A stretch of DNA of 53,558 nt from an uncultured Odoribacter sp. (GCA_944321165.1 CALUKE010000017.1:1-53558); one strand, 5' to 3'; positions 32,497 through 42,716 are shown, counted from the stretch's first letter. Notes: generated by a model from the sequence alone, not told the origin. A program made the numbers and translations.

Positions 32497-34017
32497 CTAA
32501 GATCCATAGACTCCGTAATGGTAAGCCATATCTTTTATCTTTCCGTCAACCTCTATAGTTTTCACAGAATTCTCATCAACCTTTCCATTGGATTCATCTA
32601 TATAATACATATATATTTTCCCCTTTTCTGTACTAGAATTATATGTGGCAACAAACAACACCTTATTATCATATTTATGATTCATCCAAGCATAATCATT
32701 CGGCCGAAAAATACGTAAACAAGTTATTGTTTCTTCAGCAGCAAGATTCAGATTGTGAATGCAAACATCCGCCTTATTATTTACTTTATAATCATAAAGA
32801 TAAACATTATCTAATGTCGCATAATAAAACACTTCTCCTCGAGAGCCCACTGCATATGACACAGCATTTTCAATATCAGGACATTGCATCATCTCATATT
32901 TTGCTTCTGAATAACGTTCCTCATTGTAAAAACTTAAAACATAAAGAGTATAATTTCCCGTCGTACGATTACGCATAACAGCATACTCATTTTGGTTAAA
33001 ACCATTATCCATGAATACCATTGTAGCATCCATATTATTCAAACTAAATTTATTTCCAGTACCATCAACTATTTCCTGAACAACAAAAATATTTTGACTG
33101 CCACGAATTTCAAGGAATCGACAATTTTCTTCATCATAAAATACAGTTCCCAATGTATACTTAACTTGTCGAGCAGCAAAAGGAGCAGCACGATAAGTTA
33201 ATCCGTCCCTGCAAATAGGTTCCACAAAACCATCCTTCGCACTAGTTCCCCGATTCGTAATAAAAATACGTTCTCCAGCAAATAAAATTTCTATCCCACT
33301 CATCCAACTTGTTTGATAAGTAAAATTATATCCTTCAAAAGGCAATCCTTCTCCTCCCAACAGAAAATTATTCATATCTTGTAGTGTTTCCATCGAAGTT
33401 ACAGATAAACGTTCTCCGCCCTGTTCTGAAAAAATATAATCATATTGTGTCCAAGGATAAAAATAAGGGGCAATTTTCACTGGTTTCCCTGGAAATGCAT
33501 GCCCATGAGTCATTGTATATAAACCTCTAAAATAAATATCTTTATCTTGATCATATTTTGTAAAAAAACGATCGTTCAATAAATCGAAATCACAATCTCC
33601 ATCTTTTTCATACAAAACCATCCAACTGTCCATATATACTCCAGCAAGATTTATCACAATGTCTTTACTGTACTTCAAGTCAGTTTGTCCATTAATCGCA
33701 GTAAAATAAATATGATAAACTCCAGGCTCTTCTATAAAACGATACGATAAAACACGTTCTTTTCCAACTGTATCAATATTATTTTTTCCTGGATACAAAC
33801 GCCAGGTATAACTCCAATCCTCACTACTATACTGGTCTCCTGCAGTAATGATTTCCGGACTTAAAATCAAAGTATCCAATTGAGCAATATCATAGCTATC
33901 TTTTATATTCCCAATTGTAACTTCCGGCAATTCTATATAATCATAACTTCCTTTATCTTTGTAACAAGATACCAATAAACAAAAAATTCCTAATAATAAA
34001 TATATTTTATTTCTCAT
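32497..34017 (-). CDS. PKD-like family surface lipoprotein
   Basis: A 506-residue lipoprotein with a clear lipobox (MRNKIYLLLGIFCLLVSC, Cys18). The N-terminal part matches the PKD-like lipoproteins of Bacteroidota: YKDKGSYDYIELPEVTIGNI, a YTWRLYP strand and RVLSYRFIEEPGVYHIYFTA. The C-terminal 300 residues look like a propeller or repeat of WLYEKDG-type strands. Such proteins are encoded after SusD/DUF4843 genes and are thought to sit on the cell surface as accessory ligand-binding parts; no enzyme motif is visible. It is last in the minus-strand locus, 12 bp after the DUF4843 gene. Confidence 0.8.
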   Translation of the reverse strand: MRNKIYLLLGIFCLLVSCYKDKGSYDYIELPEVTIGNIKDSYDIAQLDTLILSPEIITAGDQYSSEDWSYTWRLYPGKNNIDTVGKERVLSYRFIEEPGVYHIYFTAINGQTDLKYSKDIVINLAGVYMDSWMVLYEKDGDCDFDLLNDRFFTKYDQDKDIYFRGLYTMTHGHAFPGKPVKIAPYFYPWTQYDYIFSEQGGERLSVTSMETLQDMNNFLLGGEGLPFEGYNFTYQTSWMSGIEILFAGERIFITNRGTSAKDGFVEPICRDGLTYRAAPFAARQVKYTLGTVFYDEENCRFLEIRGSQNIFVVQEIVDGTGNKFSLNNMDATMVFMDNGFNQNEYAVMRNRTTGNYTLYVLSFYNEERYSEAKYEMMQCPDIENAVSYAVGSRGEVFYYATLDNVYLYDYKVNNKADVCIHNLNLAAEETITCLRIFRPNDYAWMNHKYDNKVLFVATYNSSTEKGKIYMYYIDESNGKVDENSVKTIEVDGKIKDMAYHYGVYGS

Positions 34018-34029
34018 AATCTAAATAAA

Positions 34030-34710
34030 TTAATAAAACGTTATCAATTTCCCGTTTTCATCCTTTAACGGATCATCCGGATGCTCATTATTATATTTAT
34101 ACAAAGCTTCTGTCAATCGTCTTAAATAGTACGTAACCAATTGATAATCTTTATCTGAACAATAATCACCCATTCCTAAAACATCTATACAAAACTGATG
34201 CTTCACAGTACTGTATTCTCCAAATTTACCAGGCCAATACATAGGTTTCACCAATTGATCGGAAAAGTATATACGATAGGAATTTGTTGGTCCAGCTTCC
34301 AAATCTTCAGAATCAATAATTCTTAAGACCAAACAGATTTCCTGATTTTCCAACTTATCTGTCTTCTTCAGAATAACACGTACACTATCAGACACTTGCT
34401 TCGCTGGAATTATCGTAGGAAGTAAAACATAATCCTCACATGCAACAGCCGTTGTTTTTTCCACATCGGCAACAATATTTACCACTCGATCCCGATCTTC
34501 CGAAAAACCCAATATCTGTACAGGCAAAGCGATTGTATCTATTTCACGATCAGGATAAAAACAGAAAGAATAAACCATACTATCCGGAGAAATAGTAAAA
34601 CGGACTGCATGCAAATTTGCATTATAAAGCTGATATTCTCTCTCACACCCTAACAGAGTAGTTAAAATAAGCAACTCTGTCAAAATCCATATAACATTAT
34701 ATCTTTTCAT
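34030..34710 (-). CDS. DUF4843 surface lipoprotein
   Basis: A 226-residue lipoprotein (signal ILTELLILTTLLGC, Cys22) of the DUF4843 family, recognised by VRFTISPDSMVYSFCFYPDREIDTIALPVQILGFSEDRDRV and VLLPTIIPAKQVSDSVRVIL in the middle and YWPGKFGEYSTVKHQFCIDVLG near the end. These proteins almost always follow SusD genes and are presumed accessory parts of the SusCD complex; no activity is known. It lies 15 bp after susD and 12 bp before the PKD-like gene, so all are one transcript. Confidence 0.82.
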   Translation of the reverse strand: MKRYNVIWILTELLILTTLLGCEREYQLYNANLHAVRFTISPDSMVYSFCFYPDREIDTIALPVQILGFSEDRDRVVNIVADVEKTTAVACEDYVLLPTIIPAKQVSDSVRVILKKTDKLENQEICLVLRIIDSEDLEAGPTNSYRIYFSDQLVKPMYWPGKFGEYSTVKHQFCIDVLGMGDYCSDKDYQLVTYYLRRLTEALYKYNNEHPDDPLKDENGKLITFY

Positions 34711-34725
34711 AACGAATGATTTGAC

Positions 34726-36138
34726 TTATTTTTGAAATCTATTTCCATATTCAATCTCAATTTCTGGCATCGGCCAAACAAACGCTTCATTTTTAAAGCC
34801 ATCTGCATCTGGAACTGCCAAGTTCAATCTTTTACAACAAAACCAGAACTGTCCTTCCTGAAGAAATTCTTTGCGATATTCTTTTACAATTTCGTTCTGT
34901 AGGTCATCTGCATTTTTTAAATCAAATTCTTCCGTAAATCCTCGGGCATGACGAAAATCATTAAAATATTTTAACGCCATGGTTTTGTCTGTTTCACATT
35001 CTGCTGCAATGAGATTCATTTCACTAATTCGAATAAGAGGTTGTTTATTCGCATATTTATCTGGTAATCCTTCGATTTGCCACAATTTATTACAGTAAGC
35101 ATAATCTTCCTTAAAAAGATAAACATACCGCCAGTCAATATTCCCATATGAAGAGGCTTCATATATGGAAGATACTACACTCCCATCCATAAACAGTACA
35201 TTCACCTGACTTTCAGAAGCACCTGCTTGTAAAAACTCATTAGAATAAGTTTTCAATTTATTATTGTTTAACGCAAATATAAGCTCGCTATTAAAAATTC
35301 TATTTCTATTTTTATCCTCTGCCACAGTGATTTCTTCTCTGGGTGTCCAGGGATACTTTCCCGAATCAATCACTTCTTTCGCATTTTTTAAAGCATTCTC
35401 TTTATCTCCTTTGTATAAATAAACTCTTGCCAACAAGGCTCTTACACCATAATAATTCAACCGGAACTGTCTGGTTCCCAAAAACGAATTGCTCTCCTTT
35501 CCGGAAATAACCGGATCGTTATCCATCAATGAAACCGCTTCTTCCAAATCCCGAATCACCTTATCAAGAATTTCTTCAACAGTAGACAAGGGAGTAATCT
35601 GCAAATCCAGATTCTCGACATACGGGATAGATTCCTCTTGTGCTCCTGTCAAATAACTTTTTCCGAATATCCGTAATAAATCAAAATGCAAAAAAGCACG
35701 TAATGCCAATATTTCACCTTTGCAAAGTCTGTAATTATCCTCCGTAAAAACCTCCTTTTGCTTGTCTATATTCCGAAGAACAATATTTGTATGTGTAATT
35801 AGATTATATTGTTTACTCCAAATGGGATCAATCACATTCAAAGAAGAGGTACTCTTATAATCATAAGAAGAAAGTGAATAATAAATATTTTCACTCTGAG
35901 ACCATCCCATATAATAATATCCGCCCAATACATCAATGGCTCCATAGGTTAAAGCTGCACCATACAACTCTTTAGCACACATGCCAGTATATATTCCTGT
36001 AATGACATTTTTAAAACCATCTTCTGTTTCAAACATATCATCTTCTTTTGTTTGGGAACGAGGACTTACAGATAACCAATCATTACATGCCCCACAGGTT
36101 ATTGCCAATAAACTGTTCTGTATATATTTATATTTCAT
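34726..36138 (-). CDS. SusD/RagB-family nutrient-binding outer-membrane lipoprotein
   Basis: A 470-residue SusD-like lipoprotein, the surface lid of a SusC transporter. The short N terminus (MKYKYIQNSLLAITCGAC) gives a lipidated Cys near residue 18 followed by NDWLSVSPRSQTKEDDMF, the standard SusD opening. TPR-like helices appear at EILALRAFLHFDLLRIFGKSY and ALLARVYLYKGDKENALKNA, and the C terminus has RISEMNLIAAEC and FRHARGF. It lies 10 bp after susC. No glycan-active enzyme is nearby, so peptide or another small ligand (RagAB-like) is as likely as sugar. Its sequence seems intact although susC carries a stop codon. Confidence 0.88.
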   Translation of the reverse strand: MKYKYIQNSLLAITCGACNDWLSVSPRSQTKEDDMFETEDGFKNVITGIYTGMCAKELYGAALTYGAIDVLGGYYYMGWSQSENIYYSLSSYDYKSTSSLNVIDPIWSKQYNLITHTNIVLRNIDKQKEVFTEDNYRLCKGEILALRAFLHFDLLRIFGKSYLTGAQEESIPYVENLDLQITPLSTVEEILDKVIRDLEEAVSLMDNDPVISGKESNSFLGTRQFRLNYYGVRALLARVYLYKGDKENALKNAKEVIDSGKYPWTPREEITVAEDKNRNRIFNSELIFALNNNKLKTYSNEFLQAGASESQVNVLFMDGSVVSSIYEASSYGNIDWRYVYLFKEDYAYCNKLWQIEGLPDKYANKQPLIRISEMNLIAAECETDKTMALKYFNDFRHARGFTEEFDLKNADDLQNEIVKEYRKEFLQEGQFWFCCKRLNLAVPDADGFKNEAFVWPMPEIEIEYGNRFQK

Positions 36139-36148
36139 AGCTTATATT

Positions 36149-39100
36149 TTAAAATGTTGCTTGTACTGATAATGAAAATGTTCGTGCAAAAGGATATTCT
36201 ATACCTCGTTCAATTTTCACAGTGGAAAGCCTGAATACATCTTCCATGTAAAAACTAGCCTTCAAGTTTTCCAAACCGCATTTTTGCAGGAATGCACAAT
36301 TCTTAAAATCATAACCAACATTCAACGAAGTCATTTGCAATTCATTCAAATCTTGCACAAAACGGGAACTGGGGCGAACCGGATTGAACGGTTGATAACA
36401 AAATGCCACTTTATCATCCGGTTTTGTCCATACAGCATTGTAAATACGACGATCTACATTATACGAAATATCGGCATTTTCAACTCGATCGACCAATGTC
36501 TGGTTGTATATCTGCCCTCCGATACGGTAATAGAAAGAAGTATTAAAAAAAATTCCTTTATAACTGAAATTCCAACCGAATGTACCTGTACATTTCGGAG
36601 TTTCATCACCACAAACAACTTGATCCGCTACATTCCATTTGGAAGTCACCTCCCCATCTTTCGTCAACCACATTTCCTTTCCTGAAGCCGGATCAATACC
36701 CAAAGAACGGACAGCCCAAATTGCAGTAAGCGATTGCCCTTCTTCATAGCGAACAACAGGTTTCCACGTAGAAACCCCCTCAGGTAATTCTCCGTTTGCT
36801 AGATCTTCATCTTGTTCATCATTAAAACTTTGTAAAACATTGGATATTTTTTTAATTTTATTTTTGTTCTCTGCAATACTAAAAAATACATTAAAATAGC
36901 AATCCCGTTCACTGTCATTAAAAATACGAGCATCCAATTTTAATTCAAGTCCTCTGTTTTGGGTACTTCCTAAATTTTCCCGATAAGAGGTAAATCCCAT
37001 AGATGGAGGAATCGTAATATCCAATAACTGATCTTTCGTATTAGTTACATAATAATCCAAACGAGCAGTGAATCTATTAAATAACAACAAGTCAAAACCG
37101 ACATTCCAATCTTGTGTCTTCTGCCATTTCAAACGATCATTCGGCAAACCTAACAAATAAGCACCTAACCAGTCATCATAAATCTGATCCTCATAGTAAC
37201 TGAACGTAGCTAAAGCTTGGTAAGGATTGAAATTTTGAGAACCGGTATATCCCGTTGATGCTCTTAATTTCAATTGATTCAACCAATCTACATTTTCCAG
37301 GAAATGTTCATGATGAAGATTCCATCCAATACCTGCAGACCAGAAATGCCCCCACTTATTATCAGCACCAAACATGGAAGAACCGTTGGCCCGATATGAA
37401 AAGTCTGCCAAATAACGATCATCATACGAATAATTCAATGCAAACAATCCACCAATCTCCCGACTAATACTCTCACTACCTTCAGGCCGAGAATCTTCAG
37501 CAAATTGATTGGCAAAACCAATAAAATCCATATCATCATTTGGAAAACCGATAGCAGTAAATCCAACAGATTGACTATAATCTTCCCGAATACTCCAACC
37601 TGCATTTAAAAATAACTGATGCCGTTCTTTCAATAATGAATAATTCAAATTGATATCGCTGCTGATGGAGTGAGAATCTTCGGTATTCTGATAATAAGAA
37701 CCGCGTTTAAAAAAGTCTTCTTCCTTATAAGAGAGAAATTTCGTATGGGATGCCGGATAAAAATCTTCCCGGCTACCTTCTCTTTTCGTCATTCCTAAAC
37801 GTCCAGTTACTTTCAAGCTTTCCAACATTTGCCATTCAATATAGAAATTATTGGTTAACTCTGTATATTTACTGAAATTCTTCGTATTCAAGGTTGCGTC
37901 ATACAATGGGTTCCCCACTGGTAATTCCACAATTCCACCTCCTCCAGTTGTACCCAACACTTTTTTTAGATTTCCATTCTCATCATAAGGTGTCCAATAG
38001 GGATTCAACTTCGCATAAGAAGAAAAAGAACCATAAGGAGAATCATCTGCCCTATTCAAAGTAACAGAAAATTGATTCCTGAACAATAAATTCTTATATT
38101 GATAAGAAAGGGAAAAACCTCCAGTGAAGGTTTTTCTGTCAGACCCTTTCATCGCTCCACTGATTTGATTGTACATCAAATTCATACTGTAACGGATCTT
38201 TTCATCTCCCCCCTCCAAATAAAGAGAATGTTTTTGTCCCACTCCCACATGCAAGGGTTTTGATAACCAATAAGTATCTACACCTTTCTCGATAGCTTCC
38301 TTTATTTCATTCAAATGCCGCTCACGATGCAAAACGTAATCAGGAATTGTAAGACCCCACATATCATGCTGTTTTTCAACTTCGTATTTTTCGTTGATAT
38401 CACACAAATTATACCCAGTAAGATCCGGAACCGTTATATTTAAATCTCCTTTATAAGATATACGCAAAGTTCCCGGACGAGGACGTATCGTTTCGATAAC
38501 TACAACGCCATTTGCTGCCCGAGAGCCATAAATGGCCTTTGCAGCCGCATCTTTCAACAAAACGACAGTCTGAATTCTATTCATGTCCAGATCAAAAACC
38601 GTCGAGACATCTGCTTCAAAACCATCCAGAATAAAAAGAGGCTGATTAGGATTTCCATCATAAGTACCTTTAATGTCGGGAATACTTTGCTCTCATCGCA
38701 TCTGAATTTCCGGCATTCGGTTTGGATCAGAACCATAATCTAAACTTTCAACGATTTTAAAACTAGGATCTATATTGCGCAAATTTTGCAATAGGTTCTT
38801 ATTGCCGCCGTTTAATAATTTTTCTCTATTGATTACGGTTGCAGACCCTGTGAAACTTTCAGCCTTTCGCTCAAAAATACCGTTTACCACCACTTCTTCC
38901 ATTTCGGTATTCGACATTTCCATCACAATATTCAAAGTTCCCTGCCCAGTATAAGCCACTTCCTGCGTTTGCATTCCCACAAAAGAAAAAACCAATATAA
39001 CATCTGTTGCATCCGGTAGCATTAACTCATATTTTCCACTTTCATCTGTTATACATCCCAGATCCGTACCTTTTATCAATACCGTAACTCCCGGCAAAGT

Positions 39101-39526
39101 CATTCCACTTTTATATTTAACAATCCCCTTTACAATCTGTTTTTCAACAGATTTAACCTCTTTTTTTGAAAAAGCGGGAGAAATAACGACAGTATTTTCA
39201 ACAAGCTGATAAGTTAAACCGGAACCTTCCAAACAATCATTCAATACCTCCTGCCACGGTTTATTCTCTACCTCCAGATCTAACTTCTTCAAGTGTGCGG
39301 TCTGTTCCACCTGGAATAAGAAAGTCATATCTGTCTGGCTTTCTAATGCTTTCACCAATTGTCGAAAGGTGGCATTTTTTAATGAAAGAGTTACTTGCTG
39401 TGCTTTGACGGATGCAAATAAAGGCAACACTTGAAAACACAAGCCGAAAAAAACAAATCTCATAAAGAAATTCATTCCCCACCAATTCCTCCTGAAAGGA
39501 AGAAAGAGTCTTTTGATTTTTTTCAT
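36149..39526 (-). pseudogene. SusC/RagA-family TonB-linked transporter interrupted by one in-frame TGA
   Basis: Read through one stop, this frame gives a normal SusC of about 1125 codons: signal peptide after the ATG at 39526 (MKKIKRLFLPFRR..., cleaved after SVKA), STN domain (about residues 45-105), carboxypeptidase-regulatory-like domain (about 130-215, GITDESGKYELMLP-like), plug with NLRNIDPSFKIVES and DPNRMPEIQMR, and the barrel ending FARTFSLSVQATF. TGA at 38695-38693 is codon 278, directly after the Arg of the conserved MRG motif, where GGA (Gly) is expected; the frame continues as EQSIPDIKGTYDGNPNQPLF. The two open pieces are 38693-39526 and 36149-38692. One base change or sequencing error would explain it. 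It follows fecR directly. Confidence 0.85.
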
Positions 39527-39558
39527 AAATTTACAATTAAAGGTTTTCTTAAAATAGT

Positions 39559-40743
39559 TCAATATTTAGGATTATATCGACTAATCACGACTGTATTTCC
39601 ATGGATAGTAAAATCAGCGACCTGAGTCATCTCCAACATTTCAATAATTTTATTAAAATCATTGTAACGCTCTAAATTCCCAATAAAAGTTGCCTTTTTC
39701 AATTCTTCATTGGTAAAGAACACCTGCAAATCATACCAACGACCTAAAGTCCTCATTATCTCCTCCAAAGTCTGATCCTCAAAGACAAATTTCCCCTCTT
39801 TCCAAGAAACATATGGTTTCACATCTACCTTTTTCTTATCAAACCTCCCAGAAAGAAGATGCAAGGTTCCTTGTTCATTCGGACACAATATCATACTATC
39901 TTCACCAAAAGAAAATTTAACACTCCCATCGACCAAAGTCGTATAAACATAACTCTCGTCTGTATAAGCTTTCACATTGAATGAAGTTCCTAAAACCTCT
40001 ATACAACTATTTTCCAGTTCGATTACAAAAGGATGTAATGAATCTTTTTTGACTTCAAAATATGCTTCTCCTTCCAACTGTATCCGCCGTTCTTTTCCGA
40101 CAAAAGCAACCGGATATTTTATTCGGCTTTCCGAATTCAACCAAATTTTAGTACCATCAGCTAAAATCAACTTGTACTCTCCTTTACGCGGAATGGAAAG
40201 AGTGTTATAAACCAATTGCCGACCTTGAGTATTACCAACGGCATACAACAAACTATCTTTATATGTATTGACAGTAACAGAGCCGGCTTGTTGAAAAATC
40301 GCAGGCAATCTTTTGGCCCCTAAATCAACAGTTTTACCATTTTCTAAAATCAATACAGCCCTACTCAATCCAGCTTCCAACACAGGAATTTGTGATTGCA
40401 AATCTATTTGCCGATGTTCCCAAAATACATTCCAACCCAAGATAAGTATGGCACAAGCAGCCATTGAAGCATATCCTATATACCGCCATTTTCTTTTACG
40501 TTTCCAACTCCGTTGCCGTTGTTTAAACTCTCCCCATGCGTCTTCCCAAGAAAATCGTTCTTCCGTTTTACGTTTCGCAGATAAAAAATCAAAATCAGAA
40601 ACCGTCCGCAGCAATTGTTCTGATTGCCAAGTATTCCTTTTCCACTCTTCCAGCAAAGATTGTTCAGAATCTTCTAAAGGGGTACGATTCCATAAATGTT
40701 TAGAAACAATACGTACCAAACGTTGCCATTGCAATATGTCCAT
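39559..40743 (-). CDS. FecR-family anti-sigma factor of the SusCD locus
   Basis: A 394-residue FecR protein. The N-terminal sigma-binding region (WQRLVRIVSKHLWNRTPLEDSEQSLLEEW) precedes a transmembrane helix (YIGYASMAACAILILGWNVF, about residues 87-106). Then come the FecR domain (KGEYKLILADGTKIWLNSESRI, RIQLEGEAYFEVKKD, IEVLGTSFNVKAY) and a C-terminal DUF4974 domain (YNDFNKIIEMLEMTQVADF). It lies between the sigma gene (62 bp upstream) and susC, whose product has the matching STN domain. It would release the sigma factor when the transporter is occupied; with susC broken that signal may be lost. Confidence 0.9.
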   Translation of the reverse strand: MDILQWQRLVRIVSKHLWNRTPLEDSEQSLLEEWKRNTWQSEQLLRTVSDFDFLSAKRKTEERFSWEDAWGEFKQRQRSWKRKRKWRYIGYASMAACAILILGWNVFWEHRQIDLQSQIPVLEAGLSRAVLILENGKTVDLGAKRLPAIFQQAGSVTVNTYKDSLLYAVGNTQGRQLVYNTLSIPRKGEYKLILADGTKIWLNSESRIKYPVAFVGKERRIQLEGEAYFEVKKDSLHPFVIELENSCIEVLGTSFNVKAYTDESYVYTTLVDGSVKFSFGEDSMILCPNEQGTLHLLSGRFDKKKVDVKPYVSWKEGKFVFEDQTLEEIMRTLGRWYDLQVFFTNEELKKATFIGNLERYNDFNKIIEMLEMTQVADFTIHGNTVVISRYNPKY

Positions 40744-40805
40744 CTTTTATCGTCTTTTGGTAATATGACGACAAAAATGTTTAAAAGTGTCCGATATTTA
40801 TAATT

Positions 40806-41372
40806 TTATTTGTCTTTGAAGTAAAAAGAAAGCACCATTCCCCAAAATCCCTCCATTTTCTTTTGCAAACGAATTTTCCCTTTTTTCTTGATCGCTTTTA
40901 TGGCATCCACCGTTGCAGACAAACGTTCTGCAATTTCAGCATTACTCAATCCTAAAAGAGTTAAATCATAAACTTTAGCCATTTGTTCTGGTAATTCACG
41001 AATAGCTTTCTTCAATTCCCTATACATCTCTTCTTCAAACATTTTATTCAAAAAAAATTCTGTTTCCATCGTTGAATCTTCCCGAATAAAATACTTTTCT
41101 TCAACTTTCTGATGTTTCAAACGATCCAAACAACGGTTCCGAACCATCTGATACAAATAAGCCGAAACAGATGTAATGGAGGATAAATGCCATTTTCGCG
41201 TCCATAATTCAAACAGGACATCCTGAACAAGATCCTTGGCAGTTTCAAAATCATTTAAATATTGGGTAGCAAATGAACACAAAGCATAAAAATATTCTTC
41301 ATAGAGCATTTTATATGCTTCATCACTTCCTGCCTGTAACGCCTTACACCATTCCTGCTCTGGCTGTTCCAT
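40806..41372 (-). CDS. ECF RNA polymerase sigma factor of the SusCD locus
   Basis: A 188-residue ECF sigma factor. Region 2 has YFYALCSFATQYLNDFETAKDLVQDVLFELW and AYLYQMVRNRCLDRLKHQ; region 4 has VYDLTLLGLSNAEIAERLSATVDAIKAIKKKGKIRLQ. The C terminus (GFWGMVLSFYFKDK) is partly hydrophobic. It heads the minus-strand locus and is preceded by a promoter-like pair (TATG 41442-41439, 19 bp, TAATTTTG 41419-41412), about 33 nt before the ATG from the expected start. It probably activates the downstream susC operon. Confidence 0.9.
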   Translation of the reverse strand: MEQPEQEWCKALQAGSDEAYKMLYEEYFYALCSFATQYLNDFETAKDLVQDVLFELWTRKWHLSSITSVSAYLYQMVRNRCLDRLKHQKVEEKYFIREDSTMETEFFLNKMFEEEMYRELKKAIRELPEQMAKVYDLTLLGLSNAEIAERLSATVDAIKAIKKKGKIRLQKKMEGFWGMVLSFYFKDK

Positions 41373-41411
41373 AATATCCCCAATATTAATCTACCATTAA
41401 AATTCGATTCA

Positions 41412-41442
41412 CAAAATTAACGGATTTTTTATATAATGCATA
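41412..41442 (-). promoter_or_regulatory. Promoter of the sigma factor/FecR/SusCD locus
   Basis: On the minus strand TATG (41442-41439; 3 of 4) is followed after 19 bp by TAATTTTG (41419-41412), a full -7 match. Transcription would start near 41405. Confidence 0.5.
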
Positions 41443-41807
41443 AATACAAACATTCCACAAAATATTCACATTCCACCATCAAATATTCTTGAATAAAATC
41501 ATCATTTAAATGTCACTGATCAGCCACCTAAGCTTGTTCGCAGCCACTACGGACTCCTCCTATGAAATTAAAAGAAATAGAAAAACAACTACTTAATCGG
41601 GAAAAGACTTCTCCCTATAAATAGCCATATATCCGCAGAAGCTATCCAACAAGCCAATATCAAATCTGTCACATACTCATTTTATAAAGCTGAGTTCATG
41701 AATAAAAACAAGTATTCTTTTGTTCAATATATCTATCTCTATCCTGTAAAGGTATCCCTCAAAAATCTCAGACCAGTCAAACGACTTAGAATCAACAAAC
41801 TACGTTC
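41443..41807. other. Intergenic stretch without a supported gene
   Basis: Only short reading frames occur here. One ATG frame at about 41561 codes 20 residues (MKLKEIEKQLLNREKTSPYK), and another plus-strand frame stays open for over 80 codons into the tRNA-Lys terminator but starts without a good ATG. No homology is recognised; remnants of a decayed gene are possible. No integrase or repeat of the tRNA end was seen. Confidence 0.4.
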
Positions 41808-41845
41808 AAAAAAAAGCTCTGACAACATTTAATCGTCAGAGCTTT
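41808..41845 (-). terminator. tRNA-Lys terminator
   Basis: On the minus strand AAAGCTCTGAC (41845-41835 reading) pairs perfectly with GTCAGAGCTTT (41823-41813), followed by a run of T (41815-41808). It lies 21 nt after the tRNA 3' end. Confidence 0.85.
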
Positions 41846-41865
41846 ATTTAATTCCGTTAAAAAAG

Positions 41866-41938
41866 TGATCCAGCTGGGATTCGAACCCAGGACCCCAACA
41901 TTAAAAGTGTTGTGCTCTACCGGCTGAGCTACTGAATC
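41866..41938 (-). tRNA. tRNA-Lys (anticodon UUU)
   Basis: A 73-nt cloverleaf on the minus strand. Acceptor GATTCAG/CTGGATC (one G-U pair) with discriminator A; D arm GCTC...GAGC; anticodon stem CAACA/TGTTG around loop CTTTTAA, anticodon TTT; T arm CTGGG-TTCGAAT-CCCAG. The 3' CCA is not encoded. It has its own promoter and terminator, so it is a single-gene unit. Confidence 0.96.
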
Positions 41939-41965
41939 GGAGTCAATATTTCTCAATTGCGGGTG

Positions 41966-41996
41966 CAAATATAGAGAGTTTTTTATTAGTTACAAA
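41966..41996 (-). promoter_or_regulatory. tRNA-Lys promoter
   Basis: The minus strand reads TTTG (41996-41993), 19 bp, TATATTTG (41973-41966), a full consensus match, as for the rimP promoter. Transcription would start near 41960, about 22 nt before the mature 5' end. Confidence 0.8.
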
Positions 41997-42155
41997 AAAA
42001 TAGTTCTCTTTTTTTCTTTTTTATTCAATAAAAGAGATAAAATATTTATTATAAAGCACATATACTATACACATCCGTACAAATAAAAGCCTATACGGTT
42101 TTCTATCTCAAAAATTTTTCGTAACTTTTGAATATGAATTTCTAAATCAAATTGC

Positions 42156-42716
42156 ATGCTATTTAATAATACAGAACGCCAGGGAATATTCATTATTCTT
42201 CTATTGATTACTTGTCTGATCATTTTACCTCGTTATGTCCGTCCGAAACAACCTTCTTTTTTTCTATTACCCGCCGTCATAACAATAGACTTAGATTCAC
42301 TGAAATCCTCATCATACCAACAATCACATTCCCCATTAGAATTAAACGGAGCAGACAGTAGTTCATTGGTCAGGATACGGGGTATCGGACCATATTATGC
42401 CAGCAAAATCCTCCAATATCGGGAACGATTGGGTGGCTTTTATTCTGTCCGCCAATTGAAAGAATTAAAGATGAAATATCTCCAGATAGATTCCTGTGAA
42501 CATCTGTTTCGTGTCGATCCAAGCAAAATCATAAAAAAACGGCTCGATACCATGAGCTTCAAAGCCATTCTGCGACACCCATACCTGGAGTATGAAGACG
42601 TTCAAATGATCTTTCAAGCCAAACGACAATATGATACCCTTTCCTTCCAGCTACTCGAAGAAAAAAAGATATTGCCGGCCCATAAACTCAAAAAAATAAA
42701 ACCCTATTTCCAATAA
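42156..42716 (+). CDS. Helix-hairpin-helix DNA-binding-like membrane protein (ComEA type)
   Basis: A 186-residue protein with an N-terminal transmembrane helix (GIFIILLLITCLIIL, about residues 10-24) and two ComEA-like helix-hairpin-helix units: NGADSSSLVRIRGIGPYYASKILQYRERLGGFYSV (about 65-100), then ILRHPYLEYEDVQMIFQ and ILPAHKLKKIKPYF as a degenerate second. ComEA proteins bind incoming DNA, but in Bacteroidota such proteins are widespread and their role is not established; no other competence gene is here. TAACTTTTG (42122-42130) upstream is an imperfect -7 box. The next gene has its own promoter. Confidence 0.82.
   Translation: MLFNNTERQGIFIILLLITCLIILPRYVRPKQPSFFLLPAVITIDLDSLKSSSYQQSHSPLELNGADSSSLVRIRGIGPYYASKILQYRERLGGFYSVRQLKELKMKYLQIDSCEHLFRVDPSKIIKKRLDTMSFKAILRHPYLEYEDVQMIFQAKRQYDTLSFQLLEEKKILPAHKLKKIKPYFQ

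Noticed and set aside
38584..39562. Two separate genes at the SusC locus
   Set aside because: Both parts are in the same frame and the 36 codons between the stop and the first downstream ATG read as conserved SusC plug sequence, so it is one gene with a stop codon.
39526..39562. susC start at 39562 overlapping fecR
   Set aside because: That codon is TTG; the ATG at 39526 gives the usual positively charged N terminus and signal peptide.
41561..41830. A small gene before tRNA-Lys on the plus strand
   Set aside because: The open frame lacks a credible start, ends inside the tRNA terminator and resembles no known protein.
32497..41938. SusCD locus as a genomic island integrated at tRNA-Lys
   Set aside because: No integrase, transposase or repeated tRNA 3' end was found at the far side near 32.4 kb.
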